Shown in pieces: positions 1 to 6,009 of a DNA stretch of 8,607 nucleotides. The notes beneath the pieces are model-generated. The model was not told the origin of the DNA. It saw only the letters and a program-made list of their open reading frames with translations, and did not search any database. Source of the DNA: WYZ-LMO11 sp964617245 (GTDB lineage: Archaea; Thermoproteota; Methanomethylicia; Methanomethylicales; Methanomethylicaceae). How positions within the stretch are numbered: the first letter of the stretch is position 1; each line of letters starts with the position of its first letter. The position numbers were made by a program, and so were the translations under genes. Where the stretch lies: the NCBI GenBank assembly GCA_964617245.1, contig CAZTWF010000044.1, forward strand, positions 1 through 8,607, given 5' to 3'.

Positions 1-224
1 AAAGAATAATAAATTATTATAGTTGCAAATATTACTAAAATAGCAATAATATAATAATTAATAAATTTTTGTATCTTTTTTGAACGTTGAATTTTAGATT
101 TTTCTTTTTCATGTTCTGGTTTACATTTTAAACAATAATCCCTTCCTTCTACAGTTATCATTTTTCCACAATAAATACAATGCTTATGAGGATATATGTA
201 TGGTTTCTTTCTTTCCTTTTCCAA
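1..224 (-). CDS. Zinc-ribbon protein with one C-terminal membrane segment (DUF2116-like), partial
   Basis: The visible 74 codons are the N-terminal part; the 3' end lies left of the window. After a short basic start (MEKERKKPYIYPHKH) comes a four-cysteine zinc ribbon: C16-x2-C19 (HCIYCGK) and C31-x2-C34 (YCLKCK). A charged linker follows at about residues 35-54, then a hydrophobic stretch at about 57-73 that would be one membrane helix. This order, ribbon then charged linker then single helix, matches the archaeal DUF2116 family, whose function is unknown. The start is a TTG with GTGAG four bases upstream; a stop codon in frame just before it excludes a longer protein. It follows the HtpX gene by 23 bases and is probably cotranscribed, so it may be a small membrane partner, but that is inference. 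The ribbon could bind zinc without touching nucleic acid. Confidence 0.72.
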   Translation of the reverse strand, partial: MEKERKKPYIYPHKHCIYCGKMITVEGRDYCLKCKPEHEKEKSKIQRSKKIQKFINYYIIAILVIFATIIIYYS

Positions 225-247
225 TTATCTCACTTTTTGTTTATAAT

Positions 248-1102
248 TTATTTTATAATTCCCATTGCCATAGCTTTTAATTTTTCTATTCTCTTCCATG
301 TAGGAGGATGAGTTGAAAATAATTCAATTAATACATCTCCTCTAAATGGATTTACTATCCATAGAGGACTTGTTGATGGATTTATTTTCATCATTACACC
401 TGATCTTACATGTCTTTCTATTTTCTCTAAAGCACTTGCTAAAGATAGAGGTTTCTTACATAACATAGCTCCTTCCTTATCAGCTTCATATTCTCTACCT
501 CTTGAAATTGCCATTTGTACTAATAATGCTGCAAGAGGTGCTAATATACTTAATATAAATGCTATTAAACTAGCATTTCTATTTCTTATATCTCCAAAGA
601 ATATACTATATCTTCCTATAAATGCTAAATAACTTATAGCTCCAGCAATAGTAGCAACAATAGATGATATTAAAACATCTCTATGTTTTATATGTGCTAT
701 TTCATGAGATATAACTCCTTCAAGTTCATTTTCATTTAATATTTCTAATAATCCTTTAGTAACTGCTACAACTGAATTCTTTGGATTTCTTCCAGTTGCA
801 AAAGCATTTGGAACTTTTGAATTAACAATAGCTACTTTTGGTTTTGGAAGTCCTGCCATCATAGCAACTTTTGAAACAATATTATGAAGATAAGGATATT
901 CTTTTTCACTTACTATTTTAGCATGAGTCATTAAAAGAACAATTTTATCACTATAGAAATATGATATTAAATTAAATATTGCTGCAATTATTAATGCAAA
1001 TAATGCTATGGATTCAGGAGCACCAAATACTAATCCTATAGCATATCCTAATGCTACAAATAAAAGCGTAAGAAACATCATCATTAATGTTAATCGTATC
1101 AT
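248..1102 (-). CDS. htpX: HtpX-like membrane zinc metalloprotease (M48 family)
   Basis: A 284-residue integral membrane endopeptidase that, by family knowledge, degrades damaged membrane proteins. Two N-terminal hydrophobic segments (about residues 4-26 and 30-50) are followed by the catalytic motif HEIAH at 133-137, where the two His bind zinc and E134 is the general base. Two further hydrophobic segments lie at about 145-165 and 175-198. REYEAD at 203-208 supplies the third zinc ligand. The late motif STHPP at about 263-267 is also typical of HtpX. Length is normal for the family, and the active site is intact. The ATG start has no clear Shine-Dalgarno sequence. A TATA-like box over the ABCE1 stop codon, about 33 bases upstream, suggests a nearly leaderless transcript of its own. 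The short gap to ABCE1 also allows readthrough from upstream. Confidence 0.93.
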   Translation of the reverse strand: MIRLTLMMMFLTLLFVALGYAIGLVFGAPESIALFALIIAAIFNLISYFYSDKIVLLMTHAKIVSEKEYPYLHNIVSKVAMMAGLPKPKVAIVNSKVPNAFATGRNPKNSVVAVTKGLLEILNENELEGVISHEIAHIKHRDVLISSIVATIAGAISYLAFIGRYSIFFGDIRNRNASLIAFILSILAPLAALLVQMAISRGREYEADKEGAMLCKKPLSLASALEKIERHVRSGVMMKINPSTSPLWIVNPFRGDVLIELFSTHPPTWKRIEKLKAMAMGIIK

Positions 1103-1130
1103 ACTTATCAGAAAATATTAAAAGTGTGCA

Positions 1131-1140
1131 AATATTTAAG
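1131..1140 (-). promoter_or_regulatory. Probable TATA box of htpX
   Basis: On the minus strand this reads CTTAAATATT and overlaps the last codon and stop of the ABCE1 gene. Its centre lies about 33 bases before the HtpX ATG, which places a predicted transcription start a few bases before that codon. This would give a very short or leaderless 5' end, in keeping with the absence of a Shine-Dalgarno motif. In AT-rich DNA such boxes also arise by chance. Confidence 0.4.
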
Positions 1141-2935
1141 CTTTTAAATCTTCAGCAGTTATTTCTGTATAATAATATTCACCAATTTCCTTTTGATATC
1201 TATCAAGCCATGATCCTTTTTTATTTACACGAGGTCTTTTAGTTTGAGGATCTCTTCTAAAAGTAATTCCTAATTCTTTTAAAAATTTATTCATACCTTT
1301 TCTTAAGGAAGTTGGAGGATTAGCTATTCCATTTCTTCCTGGCTCTCCTGAAAATACCATTATACTATTAGCCATTAAATCAATAGTTACTATATCATGT
1401 TCTACTACAAAAGCAGCTACATTCTTTTTTTCTACAATTCTCTTTATACAACGAGCAACAGTAAGTCTATTTTCAACATCTAAATGAGCAGTAGGTTCAT
1501 CTAATAAGAATATTTTAGCATCTTTTGATAAACATATAGCAACAAAAACTTTTTGAAGTTCTCCTCCACTTAAAGTATCTACTTTTCTATCAAGTAATAA
1601 TTCAATTTCTAATGGTTTTATTATTTCTTCTTTAAACCATGGATCTTCTATTATTGATGAATCAAAATAATCTTTTACTTTCTTATTAGCCTCTGGAAAT
1701 ATATATTGAGGTTTATAGCTTATACTTATTCCAAAATTTTCAATATATCCTTGTGTTGGTTGTAATTCACCTGATATAATTTTTACAAAAGTTGTTTTTC
1801 CAATACCATTAGGTCCAACAATACCAATTATTTCTCCTTTATGTATTTCTCCTGGAAGAGCAGATAATTTAAAATCTCCAATTTCCTTAGTAAAACTAGG
1901 CCATCTTAAAAGTAAATCTTCTGGTCTCCATTCATTTGGAATAGGAGAAAGATCAAAACTTATTGAATATGATCTGAATTGCATATTTTCATCAGGTAAA
2001 TAGCCATTAATATATAGATTTATTCCTACTCTAACTCCATGAGGTTTAGAAATAATTCCATATACTCCTGGCTTTCCATAAAAAATACATACATAATCAG
2101 ATAAATAATCTAATACTGCAAGATCATGTTCTGCTACTATTATATATTTAGATTCTTTAGCTAAATCTCTAATAAGAGATGCCATTTTGAGACGTTGATA
2201 TATATCTAAATAACTTGATGGTTCATCAAATATATATACATCAGCATCTCTTAATGCTACTGCAGCAATTGCAATTCTTTGAAGTTCTCCTCCACTTAAA
2301 TGATGTATATCTTTATCTAAAATTGAATTTAATGATAATGCATCACAAACTTCATTAAATTTTCCTTTTTCATCAATTCTTTTAAGAATTTCTCTAACTG
2401 TTCCTGAAATATTTTTTGGAGCTTCATCTATATATTGAGGTTTTAATATAACTTTGAGTTTTTTCTCTGATAATTTTTTAAAATATTCATAAAGTTCAGT
2501 ACCTCTAAAAAATCTCAAAATAGTCTTCCAATCTGGTGGAGATTCATAATTTCCAAGATTTGGTCTTATTATACCTGATAATATCTTTAATGATGTTGAT
2601 TTTCCAGTACCATTTGGTCCTAATAATCCTAATACTACTCCTTGTCTTGGAACTGGAAGTCTATATAATTTAAAAGAATTTGGACCATATCTATGAATAC
2701 AATCTTCTTCAATTTCATCTGGAAGATTTACAATTTTAATTGCATTATATGGACATTTTTTTACACAAATTCCACAGCCATTACATAAATTTTCTGAAAT
2801 TATTGGTCTATTTCTTTCTTCATCAAATATTATAGCTTCTGTATTACTTCTCACCATAGGACAAAATCTTATACATTCTTTATTACATTTACTAGGTTTA
2901 CAAAAATCAATATCAACTACTGCAATTCTGACCAA
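1136..2935 (-). CDS. rli1: ABCE1/Rli1 ribosome-recycling ATPase
   Basis: A twin-ATPase iron-sulfur protein that splits ribosomes after termination, working with aRF1 or Pelota in archaea. Eight N-terminal cysteines for two 4Fe-4S clusters are present: C12, C17, C21, C25 and then C51, C54, C57, C61. Nucleotide domain 1 has Walker A GPNGTGKS, signature LSGGELQR, Walker B ending IFDEPSSYLD and H-loop AEHD. Domain 2 has GPNGIGKT, LSGGELQK, FLLDEPTAHLD and VEHD. All catalytic elements are intact, at about 599 residues. The reading frame extends up to a GTG at 2944, but I place the start at the TTG at 2935: GGTGA lies five bases before it, and the resulting MVRIAVVD start matches family proteins, which begin with this strand. 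It follows the zinc-ribbon gene within about 25 bases, so an operon is likely. Confidence 0.96.
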   Translation of the reverse strand: MVRIAVVDIDFCKPSKCNKECIRFCPMVRSNTEAIIFDEERNRPIISENLCNGCGICVKKCPYNAIKIVNLPDEIEEDCIHRYGPNSFKLYRLPVPRQGVVLGLLGPNGTGKSTSLKILSGIIRPNLGNYESPPDWKTILRFFRGTELYEYFKKLSEKKLKVILKPQYIDEAPKNISGTVREILKRIDEKGKFNEVCDALSLNSILDKDIHHLSGGELQRIAIAAVALRDADVYIFDEPSSYLDIYQRLKMASLIRDLAKESKYIIVAEHDLAVLDYLSDYVCIFYGKPGVYGIISKPHGVRVGINLYINGYLPDENMQFRSYSISFDLSPIPNEWRPEDLLLRWPSFTKEIGDFKLSALPGEIHKGEIIGIVGPNGIGKTTFVKIISGELQPTQGYIENFGISISYKPQYIFPEANKKVKDYFDSSIIEDPWFKEEIIKPLEIELLLDRKVDTLSGGELQKVFVAICLSKDAKIFLLDEPTAHLDVENRLTVARCIKRIVEKKNVAAFVVEHDIVTIDLMANSIMVFSGEPGRNGIANPPTSLRKGMNKFLKELGITFRRDPQTKRPRVNKKGSWLDRYQKEIGEYYYTEITAEDLKA

Positions 2936-2940
2936 GGCTT

Positions 2941-2945
2941 TCACC
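2941..2945 (-). promoter_or_regulatory. Shine-Dalgarno GGTGA that fixes the ABCE1 start at a TTG
   Basis: The motif overlaps the alternative GTG start at 2944 and sits five bases before the TTG at 2935. The same GGTGA motif precedes the starts of the Sua5, zinc-ribbon and thermosome genes at similar spacing, so the TTG is the better start. Confidence 0.7.
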
Positions 2946-2960
2946 GTATAGTTTTATTAT

Positions 2961-3239
2961 TTATTCTTGTTCTTCGCTTTCTTCTTCATAACTTTCTAGA
3001 AAAACTTTGTAATAATCACTAATTAGCTCTTTTTCTTCTTCTTTTCTTTTTCTTATTCCTATGGGTTCTTCTGATACTAAGATTTTTCTTCTTTTTCCTT
3101 CTTCAACTTGTTGTACAATTTTATAGCTACTTGTTGGTTCTACTAGTTTTTCATAGTTACAATATTTACATACTAGAATAGTTTTATCATCTTTTTTAAC
3201 AGGAACAAGAAGTTTACCACATTTTGGACAAAATTCCAA
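2961..3239 (-). CDS. Single zinc-ribbon protein resembling the N-terminal domain of TFS/RPB9
   Basis: A 92-residue protein whose first 30 residues (EFCPKCGKLLVPVKK, then LVCKYCNYEK) match the N-terminal ribbon of archaeal transcription cleavage factor TFS and RPB9-type proteins. The zinc ligands would be C4, C7, C24 and C27. The C-terminal TFIIS ribbon, which carries the acidic cleavage hairpin, is absent. In its place is a basic stretch (KRRK and RKRKEEE, about residues 49-69) and an acidic tail (ESYEEESEEQE). It may bind RNA polymerase without stimulating transcript cleavage, or serve elsewhere; this is inference. The start is TTG with GGTGA six bases upstream. The gene sits between the Glu-rich microprotein (33 bases upstream) and ABCE1, all in one direction. 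It could instead be an unrelated zinc ribbon. Confidence 0.75.
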   Translation of the reverse strand: MEFCPKCGKLLVPVKKDDKTILVCKYCNYEKLVEPTSSYKIVQQVEEGKRRKILVSEEPIGIRKRKEEEKELISDYYKVFLESYEEESEEQE

Positions 3240-3251
3240 GATAATTCACCT

Positions 3252-3264
3252 AAAAAAGAAAAAA
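3252..3264 (-). terminator. Oligo-T tract between the Glu-rich gene and the zinc-ribbon gene
   Basis: The minus strand reads T6-C-T6 shortly after the stop codon of the Glu-rich gene. Runs of T are the usual intrinsic termination signal of archaeal RNA polymerase. It could separate the microprotein's transcript from the downstream genes, fully or partly. The next gene's Shine-Dalgarno motif begins two bases further on, so readthrough would still be translated. Confidence 0.4.
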
Positions 3265-3271
3265 TAGGAAA

Positions 3272-3415
3272 TTACCATTCTTCCTCCTCTTCAAATTCTT
3301 CCTCTTCTTCCCATTCTTCTTCTTCCCATTCTTCCTCTTCTTCTTCAGGCCATTCTTCTTCAAATTCTTCTTCTTCCTCTTCCCATTCTTCAAATTCTTC
3401 TTCTATTTTGTACAT
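3272..3415 (-). CDS. Glu-rich 47-residue microprotein with spaced Trp/Phe, unknown function
   Basis: I do not recognise this protein. After MYKI it consists only of Glu, Trp and Phe plus one Pro: 34 of 47 residues are Glu (72%), with five Trp (11, 22, 30, 35, 47) and three Phe (8, 18, 41). Aromatics break the Glu runs every 3-8 residues, and the last residue is Trp. No Lys follows K3. Evidence for a real gene: an ATG with a perfect GGAGGT six bases upstream, a TATA box further upstream at a sensible distance, a clean stop, and strict Glu/Trp/Phe use without interruption. Glu codons are mixed GAA and GAG, so it is not a simple DNA triplet repeat. It is the first gene of the zinc-ribbon/ABCE1 block. 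The acidic-aromatic pattern recalls acidic activation domains, histone-chaperone tails and DNA mimics. None of these can be chosen from sequence. Confidence 0.78.
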   Translation of the reverse strand: MYKIEEEFEEWEEEEEEFEEEWPEEEEEEWEEEEWEEEEEFEEEEEW

Positions 3416-3421
3416 TTCCAG

Positions 3422-3449
3422 ACCTCCAACATAATGGATTTTGGGAGGT
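3422..3449 (-). repeat. Inverted repeat ACCTCC/GGAGGT in front of the Glu-rich gene
   Basis: On the minus strand ACCTCC (3449-3444) is followed 16 bases later by its exact complement GGAGGT (3427-3422), which is the Shine-Dalgarno sequence of the microprotein gene. Two further A-T pairs form across a bulged C. The arm centres are 22 bp apart, about two helical turns, and the predicted transcription start falls between them. It could be a dimeric operator. If a longer RNA is made, it could be a hairpin that hides the ribosome site. Confidence 0.45.
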
Positions 3450-3453
3450 TTGT

Positions 3454-3464
3454 AATATTTAAAT
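3454..3464. promoter_or_regulatory. Shared TATA element for divergent transcription
   Basis: The core ATTTAAAT (3457-3464) is palindromic. On the minus strand it reads TTTAAATA, a near-ideal archaeal TATA box 41-48 bases before the microprotein ATG, leaving room for a short leader with its Shine-Dalgarno sequence. On the plus strand ATATTTAAAT lies about 30 bases before the Sua5 TTG, giving a very short leader. One bidirectional element, or two overlapping ones, may serve both genes. Confidence 0.55.
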
Positions 3465-3490
3465 GTAGTGCTCCAAAAAGGTGATAATAC

Positions 3491-4120
3491 TTGAAGATAA
3501 AACTCTCTTTAAGTGATATAGATAAAATATTAGAAATTGGAGAATTAGTAAAAAAAGGAGGAGTAATTGTTTATCCAACAGATACTGTTTATGGTATTGG
3601 AGGAAATCCCTTTTTAGAAGATGTTATAATAAGAGTAAAAAATATAAAACAAAGAGAAGAAAAAGCAATGCCTATATTAGTTTCAAGTCTTGAAAAAGCA
3701 AAAGAAATAGCATATTTTAATGATTTTGCATTAAAAATTGCAAATATATTCTGGCCAGGTCCTTTAACTATAGTATTAAAAACAAAAGTAAAATTTTCTC
3801 CTCATTTAACTGGAGGAAGAGATAATATAGGCTTGAGAATACCAAATCATAAATTAGCTTTAAAAATAATTGAAGCTTCAGGAGGATTAATTATAGGTAC
3901 AAGTGCAAATATATCAGGAAGGCCACCAGCATTAAGTATTGAAGATATAGATGAAAGTATAAAATCTTCTGTAGATATAGTAATAGATGGTGGAAAATGT
4001 TATTTAGGAAAACCATCAACTGTTATAGAAGTTATAGATTCAAAAATTAAAATTATTAGAATTGGAGCAATTAAAATTGAAGAATTTATAAAAAGGGGAA
4101 TTTCAATTGAAGGAATTTAA
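3491..4120 (+). CDS. sua5: Threonylcarbamoyl-AMP synthase, YrdC/Sua5 family (TsaC-type)
   Basis: This enzyme makes L-threonylcarbamoyl-AMP from threonine, bicarbonate and ATP, the first step of the universal tRNA modification t6A37. Motifs of the YrdC fold are in order: YPTDTVYG (28-35), the KQR...K nucleotide-binding region (53-59), WPGPLT (88-93), GLRIPNH (114-120), GTSANISG (136-143) and PSTVI (175-179). At 209 residues it is the single-domain TsaC form, without the C-terminal Sua5 domain found in many archaeal proteins. The start is TTG with AGGTGAT six bases upstream. It overlaps the next gene by 14 bases, so the two are translationally linked. The opposite-facing Cgi121 gene just downstream belongs to KEOPS, which consumes this enzyme's product. 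Confidence 0.95.
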   Translation: MKIKLSLSDIDKILEIGELVKKGGVIVYPTDTVYGIGGNPFLEDVIIRVKNIKQREEKAMPILVSSLEKAKEIAYFNDFALKIANIFWPGPLTIVLKTKVKFSPHLTGGRDNIGLRIPNHKLALKIIEASGGLIIGTSANISGRPPALSIEDIDESIKSSVDIVIDGGKCYLGKPSTVIEVIDSKIKIIRIGAIKIEEFIKRGISIEGI

Positions 4121-4637
4121 TTTAATAATAACAAGTAAAAGAAGAAATGAAATTAAATGTGAAAAAGAATTCTTAGTATTATCAAATATATTAGGATTAG
4201 AAAATGTAGAAATTGAAAGAACTAAATTCTCAGGAGTTATTATTTGTAAAATTGAAGAAGATCCTTTAAATTTTATAAAAAGAGCAAAAAAAGTAATTGA
4301 AGAAGATCCTTGGAGCTTTAGATATATACAAAGAATAATTCCTATTCAAAGAGTATGTGAAATTAATAAAATAAAAGATATTGTAAAGGATTTTCAAATT
4401 CCTAAAGATAGTACATTTAAAATAATTGTAAATAAAAGAGGAAGTAATATAAAAAGTAAAGAAATAATTGAAGATATTGCATCTATTATTAATAGAAAAG
4501 TAGATTTAGAAAATCCTGATTTTATTATTAATGTAGAAATAATTGAAGATATTGTAGGATTATCTTTAATAAAAGAAGAAGATATTATATCTATACCAAA
4601 ACTTCAAGAAAAAATATTATCTAGTGAGATCGAATAA
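4107..4637 (+). CDS. THUMP-domain RNA-binding protein (Tan1-like)
   Basis: A 176-residue protein with the layout of archaeal THUMP proteins: an N-terminal ferredoxin-like part opening with FNLIITSKRR, then a THUMP domain from about residue 70. Recognisable THUMP elements are KIIVNKRGSNIKSKEIIEDI and VDLENPDFIINVEII, ending in IVGLSLI. THUMP domains hold the tRNA acceptor end. No methyltransferase, thiouridylase or deaminase domain is fused, as in Tan1, the tRNA-binding partner for N4-acetylcytidine formation in eukaryotes. The archaeal equivalent's role is less certain. The TTG start, with GGGGAA a few bases upstream, lies inside the end of Sua5, so translation is probably coupled. The 3' end overlaps the opposing Cgi121 gene by 21 bases. 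Confidence 0.87.
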   Translation: MKEFNLIITSKRRNEIKCEKEFLVLSNILGLENVEIERTKFSGVIICKIEEDPLNFIKRAKKVIEEDPWSFRYIQRIIPIQRVCEINKIKDIVKDFQIPKDSTFKIIVNKRGSNIKSKEIIEDIASIINRKVDLENPDFIINVEIIEDIVGLSLIKEEDIISIPKLQEKILSSEIE

Positions 4638-5147
4638 TGCAATTTTTTCTAAAACTAAGGATTGTATAGCAATTTCTTCAGATTCATATAATGTTTTTGA
4701 TATCATAAATTCTTTTTCATTTATTTTGAAAAGATTCATTAATTTTTTTATTTTTTCATTATCTATTTTAATTAATGATTCATCTTCTATACCATACTTT
4801 GATAATTCCTTTAAGAATAATTCTAATTTTTCTTTATCTTCTGAAAATACAATTAAAATACATTTTTCATTTTTTACTCCTATCTTATCTAGAGCTTCTT
4901 TTATTTGTCTTATAGCTGAAACAGATAAAAGAAGTTCCATTGGTAAGGATTTTGCAATATTTCTTTTCTCCTTCCATGCTCTAATAGTAATTTTAAAAGC
5001 ATATATAATATGTTCATATCCTGCAATTAATTCACTATTAAAAATTTGAGTTTTTATAATTCCATCTTGTAATATATTTGTTATATCAGTTTTTATAATC
5101 ATTGGAATTATAAAGAAATAATAATTTTCATAATTTCCAATGTACAT
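4617..5147 (-). CDS. cgi121: KEOPS complex subunit Cgi121
   Basis: A 176-residue Cgi121-family protein. In KEOPS (Kae1, Bud32, Cgi121, Pcc1), Cgi121 binds the tRNA 3' end and supports t6A formation. The family core is clear: NSELIAGYEHIIYAF (37-51), then IAKSLPMELLLSVSAIRQIK (64-83), EALDKIGV, and the C-terminal LEKIALFDL. I keep the ATG at 5147 rather than M16, because the first strand YIGNY fits the family's usual opening. There is no obvious Shine-Dalgarno sequence, but it starts seven bases after the phosphoribosyltransferase stop, so it is probably translated by coupling. Its last 21 bases overlap the 3' end of the THUMP gene. The partner Sua5 lies two genes away on the other strand, which places both steps of t6A synthesis in 1.7 kb. 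Confidence 0.9.
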   Translation of the reverse strand: MYIGNYENYYFFIIPMIIKTDITNILQDGIIKTQIFNSELIAGYEHIIYAFKITIRAWKEKRNIAKSLPMELLLSVSAIRQIKEALDKIGVKNEKCILIVFSEDKEKLELFLKELSKYGIEDESLIKIDNEKIKKLMNLFKINEKEFMISKTLYESEEIAIQSLVLEKIALFDLTR

Positions 5148-5154
5148 AATTTTT

Positions 5155-5712
5155 CTAAATTACTAAATCTATATATTCTTTAGGTATTCCAATAGAAATT
5201 AATTTATCTCTTATATTTTCTTTTGATTCTTCTTTCCACATATTAATTAATTGTTCAATACTTTCTCTTATTTCCCATGGATAAATTATCCAAGCATCTA
5301 CAATTTCAACATAATAATCTGGAGTAATTTTAGACCATGGTTTCATATGTATTGTAGCAATTTTTACATCTTTTGCTCCCATGGAGATAATATATTGCTT
5401 AGCAAGATTCATACTCTCTCCACTATCAACTACATCATCTACAATTAATACAGATTTTCCATCTGGAGGTTCAGATATTGGTTGAGTTATTATTGGTTTA
5501 TGATTTTTCTTTCCTATGCCTTTATAAAATTCAATTCTTAATGATGCTAAATTCTTTATATTTAACAAATCTGATAATAAACGTGCTACAATCCATCCTC
5601 CTCTTGCAATACCAACAATAATATCTGGATGATATTTACTATTTATTATCTTATTTGTAAGAATAAGAATTGAAGATTGTATTTTATTCCAATCTACTAC
5701 TAATATTTTCAT
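5155..5712 (-). CDS. PRPP-dependent phosphoribosyltransferase (purine-type, COG2236-like)
   Basis: A 185-residue type I phosphoribosyltransferase. The PRPP loop is VLIVDDVVDSGES at 88-100, with the paired aspartates D92 and D93. The pyrophosphate loop region is GIARGGW at 34-40. WIIYPWE (141-147) near the C terminus resembles the base-binding and closing segment of archaeal guanine/xanthine/hypoxanthine phosphoribosyltransferases, so purine salvage is the likely role; the exact base is not readable. About 35 extra residues follow it. The ATG lies three bases after the stop of the MoaD-like gene, and its Shine-Dalgarno GGAGGT is formed by the two Gly codons that end that gene. It is therefore tightly coupled to its neighbour and precedes Cgi121 by seven bases. 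Confidence 0.87.
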   Translation of the reverse strand: MKILVVDWNKIQSSILILTNKIINSKYHPDIIVGIARGGWIVARLLSDLLNIKNLASLRIEFYKGIGKKNHKPIITQPISEPPDGKSVLIVDDVVDSGESMNLAKQYIISMGAKDVKIATIHMKPWSKITPDYYVEIVDAWIIYPWEIRESIEQLINMWKEESKENIRDKLISIGIPKEYIDLVI

Positions 5713-5715
5713 TTA

Positions 5716-6009
5716 TTAACCTCCATGAACTGTTGGTAATATAACAATTTCATCTCCATCTTTTATTTTTGTATTTAATCCTCCAATAAGATTAAAATCT
5801 TTTCCATTAATAAAAATTATAATATCTGAATAAAGACTTCCATTCTTATCAAATAATCTTGATCTTACCTTAGGAGATTCTTTATTTTTTAAATAATCTA
5901 ATAAATCTTTAAGTGTATTTCCTTCTATATTAATAGATTTTAAAGGTTCTTCTGAAAGTCCTTTTAATACAGCCATATATTTTAAGATTATAGTAGGAAT
6001 ATTTATCAC
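5716..6009 (-). CDS. MoaD/ThiS/SAMP-like ubiquitin-fold protein with C-terminal Gly-Gly
   Basis: A small beta-grasp protein: TIILKYMAVLKG aligns with the first strand and turn of MoaD, followed by NTLKDLLDYLK, IIIFINGKD, the GDEIVILPTVHGG end and the diagnostic terminal Gly-Gly. That end is activated by an E1-like enzyme for sulfur transfer (molybdopterin, thiamine or tRNA thiolation) or for protein conjugation as a SAMP. Nothing in the window picks one. No E1 or MoaE is nearby. The start is uncertain. The frame opens with GTG at 6009 (97 residues), which lacks a Shine-Dalgarno sequence. GGTGAT at 6010-6005 overlaps it and would serve an ATT at 6000 (94 residues), giving MPTIILKY, which fits the family length. 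A probable C/D sRNA ends about ten bases upstream. Confidence 0.86.
   Translation of the reverse strand: MINIPTIILKYMAVLKGLSEEPLKSINIEGNTLKDLLDYLKNKESPKVRSRLFDKNGSLYSDIIIFINGKDFNLIGGLNTKIKDGDEIVILPTVHGG

Noticed and set aside
2936..2944. GTG at 2944 as the ABCE1 start
   Set aside because: It has no ribosome site, is itself part of the GGTGA motif that serves the TTG at 2935, and would add residues not usual in the family.
3272..3415. The GAA-rich stretch as a noncoding triplet repeat or DNA slippage product
   Set aside because: The triplets are not uniform (GAA, GAG, TGG, TTT, CCT), the frame is flanked by a start, stop and strong Shine-Dalgarno sequence, and there is no tandem unit of constant length.
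4624..5049. A long plus-strand frame opposite the Cgi121 gene
   Set aside because: The minus strand encodes a clear Cgi121 protein. The plus-strand translation is Ser/Phe/Ile-rich with no recognisable motif and is the expected shadow in AT-rich DNA.
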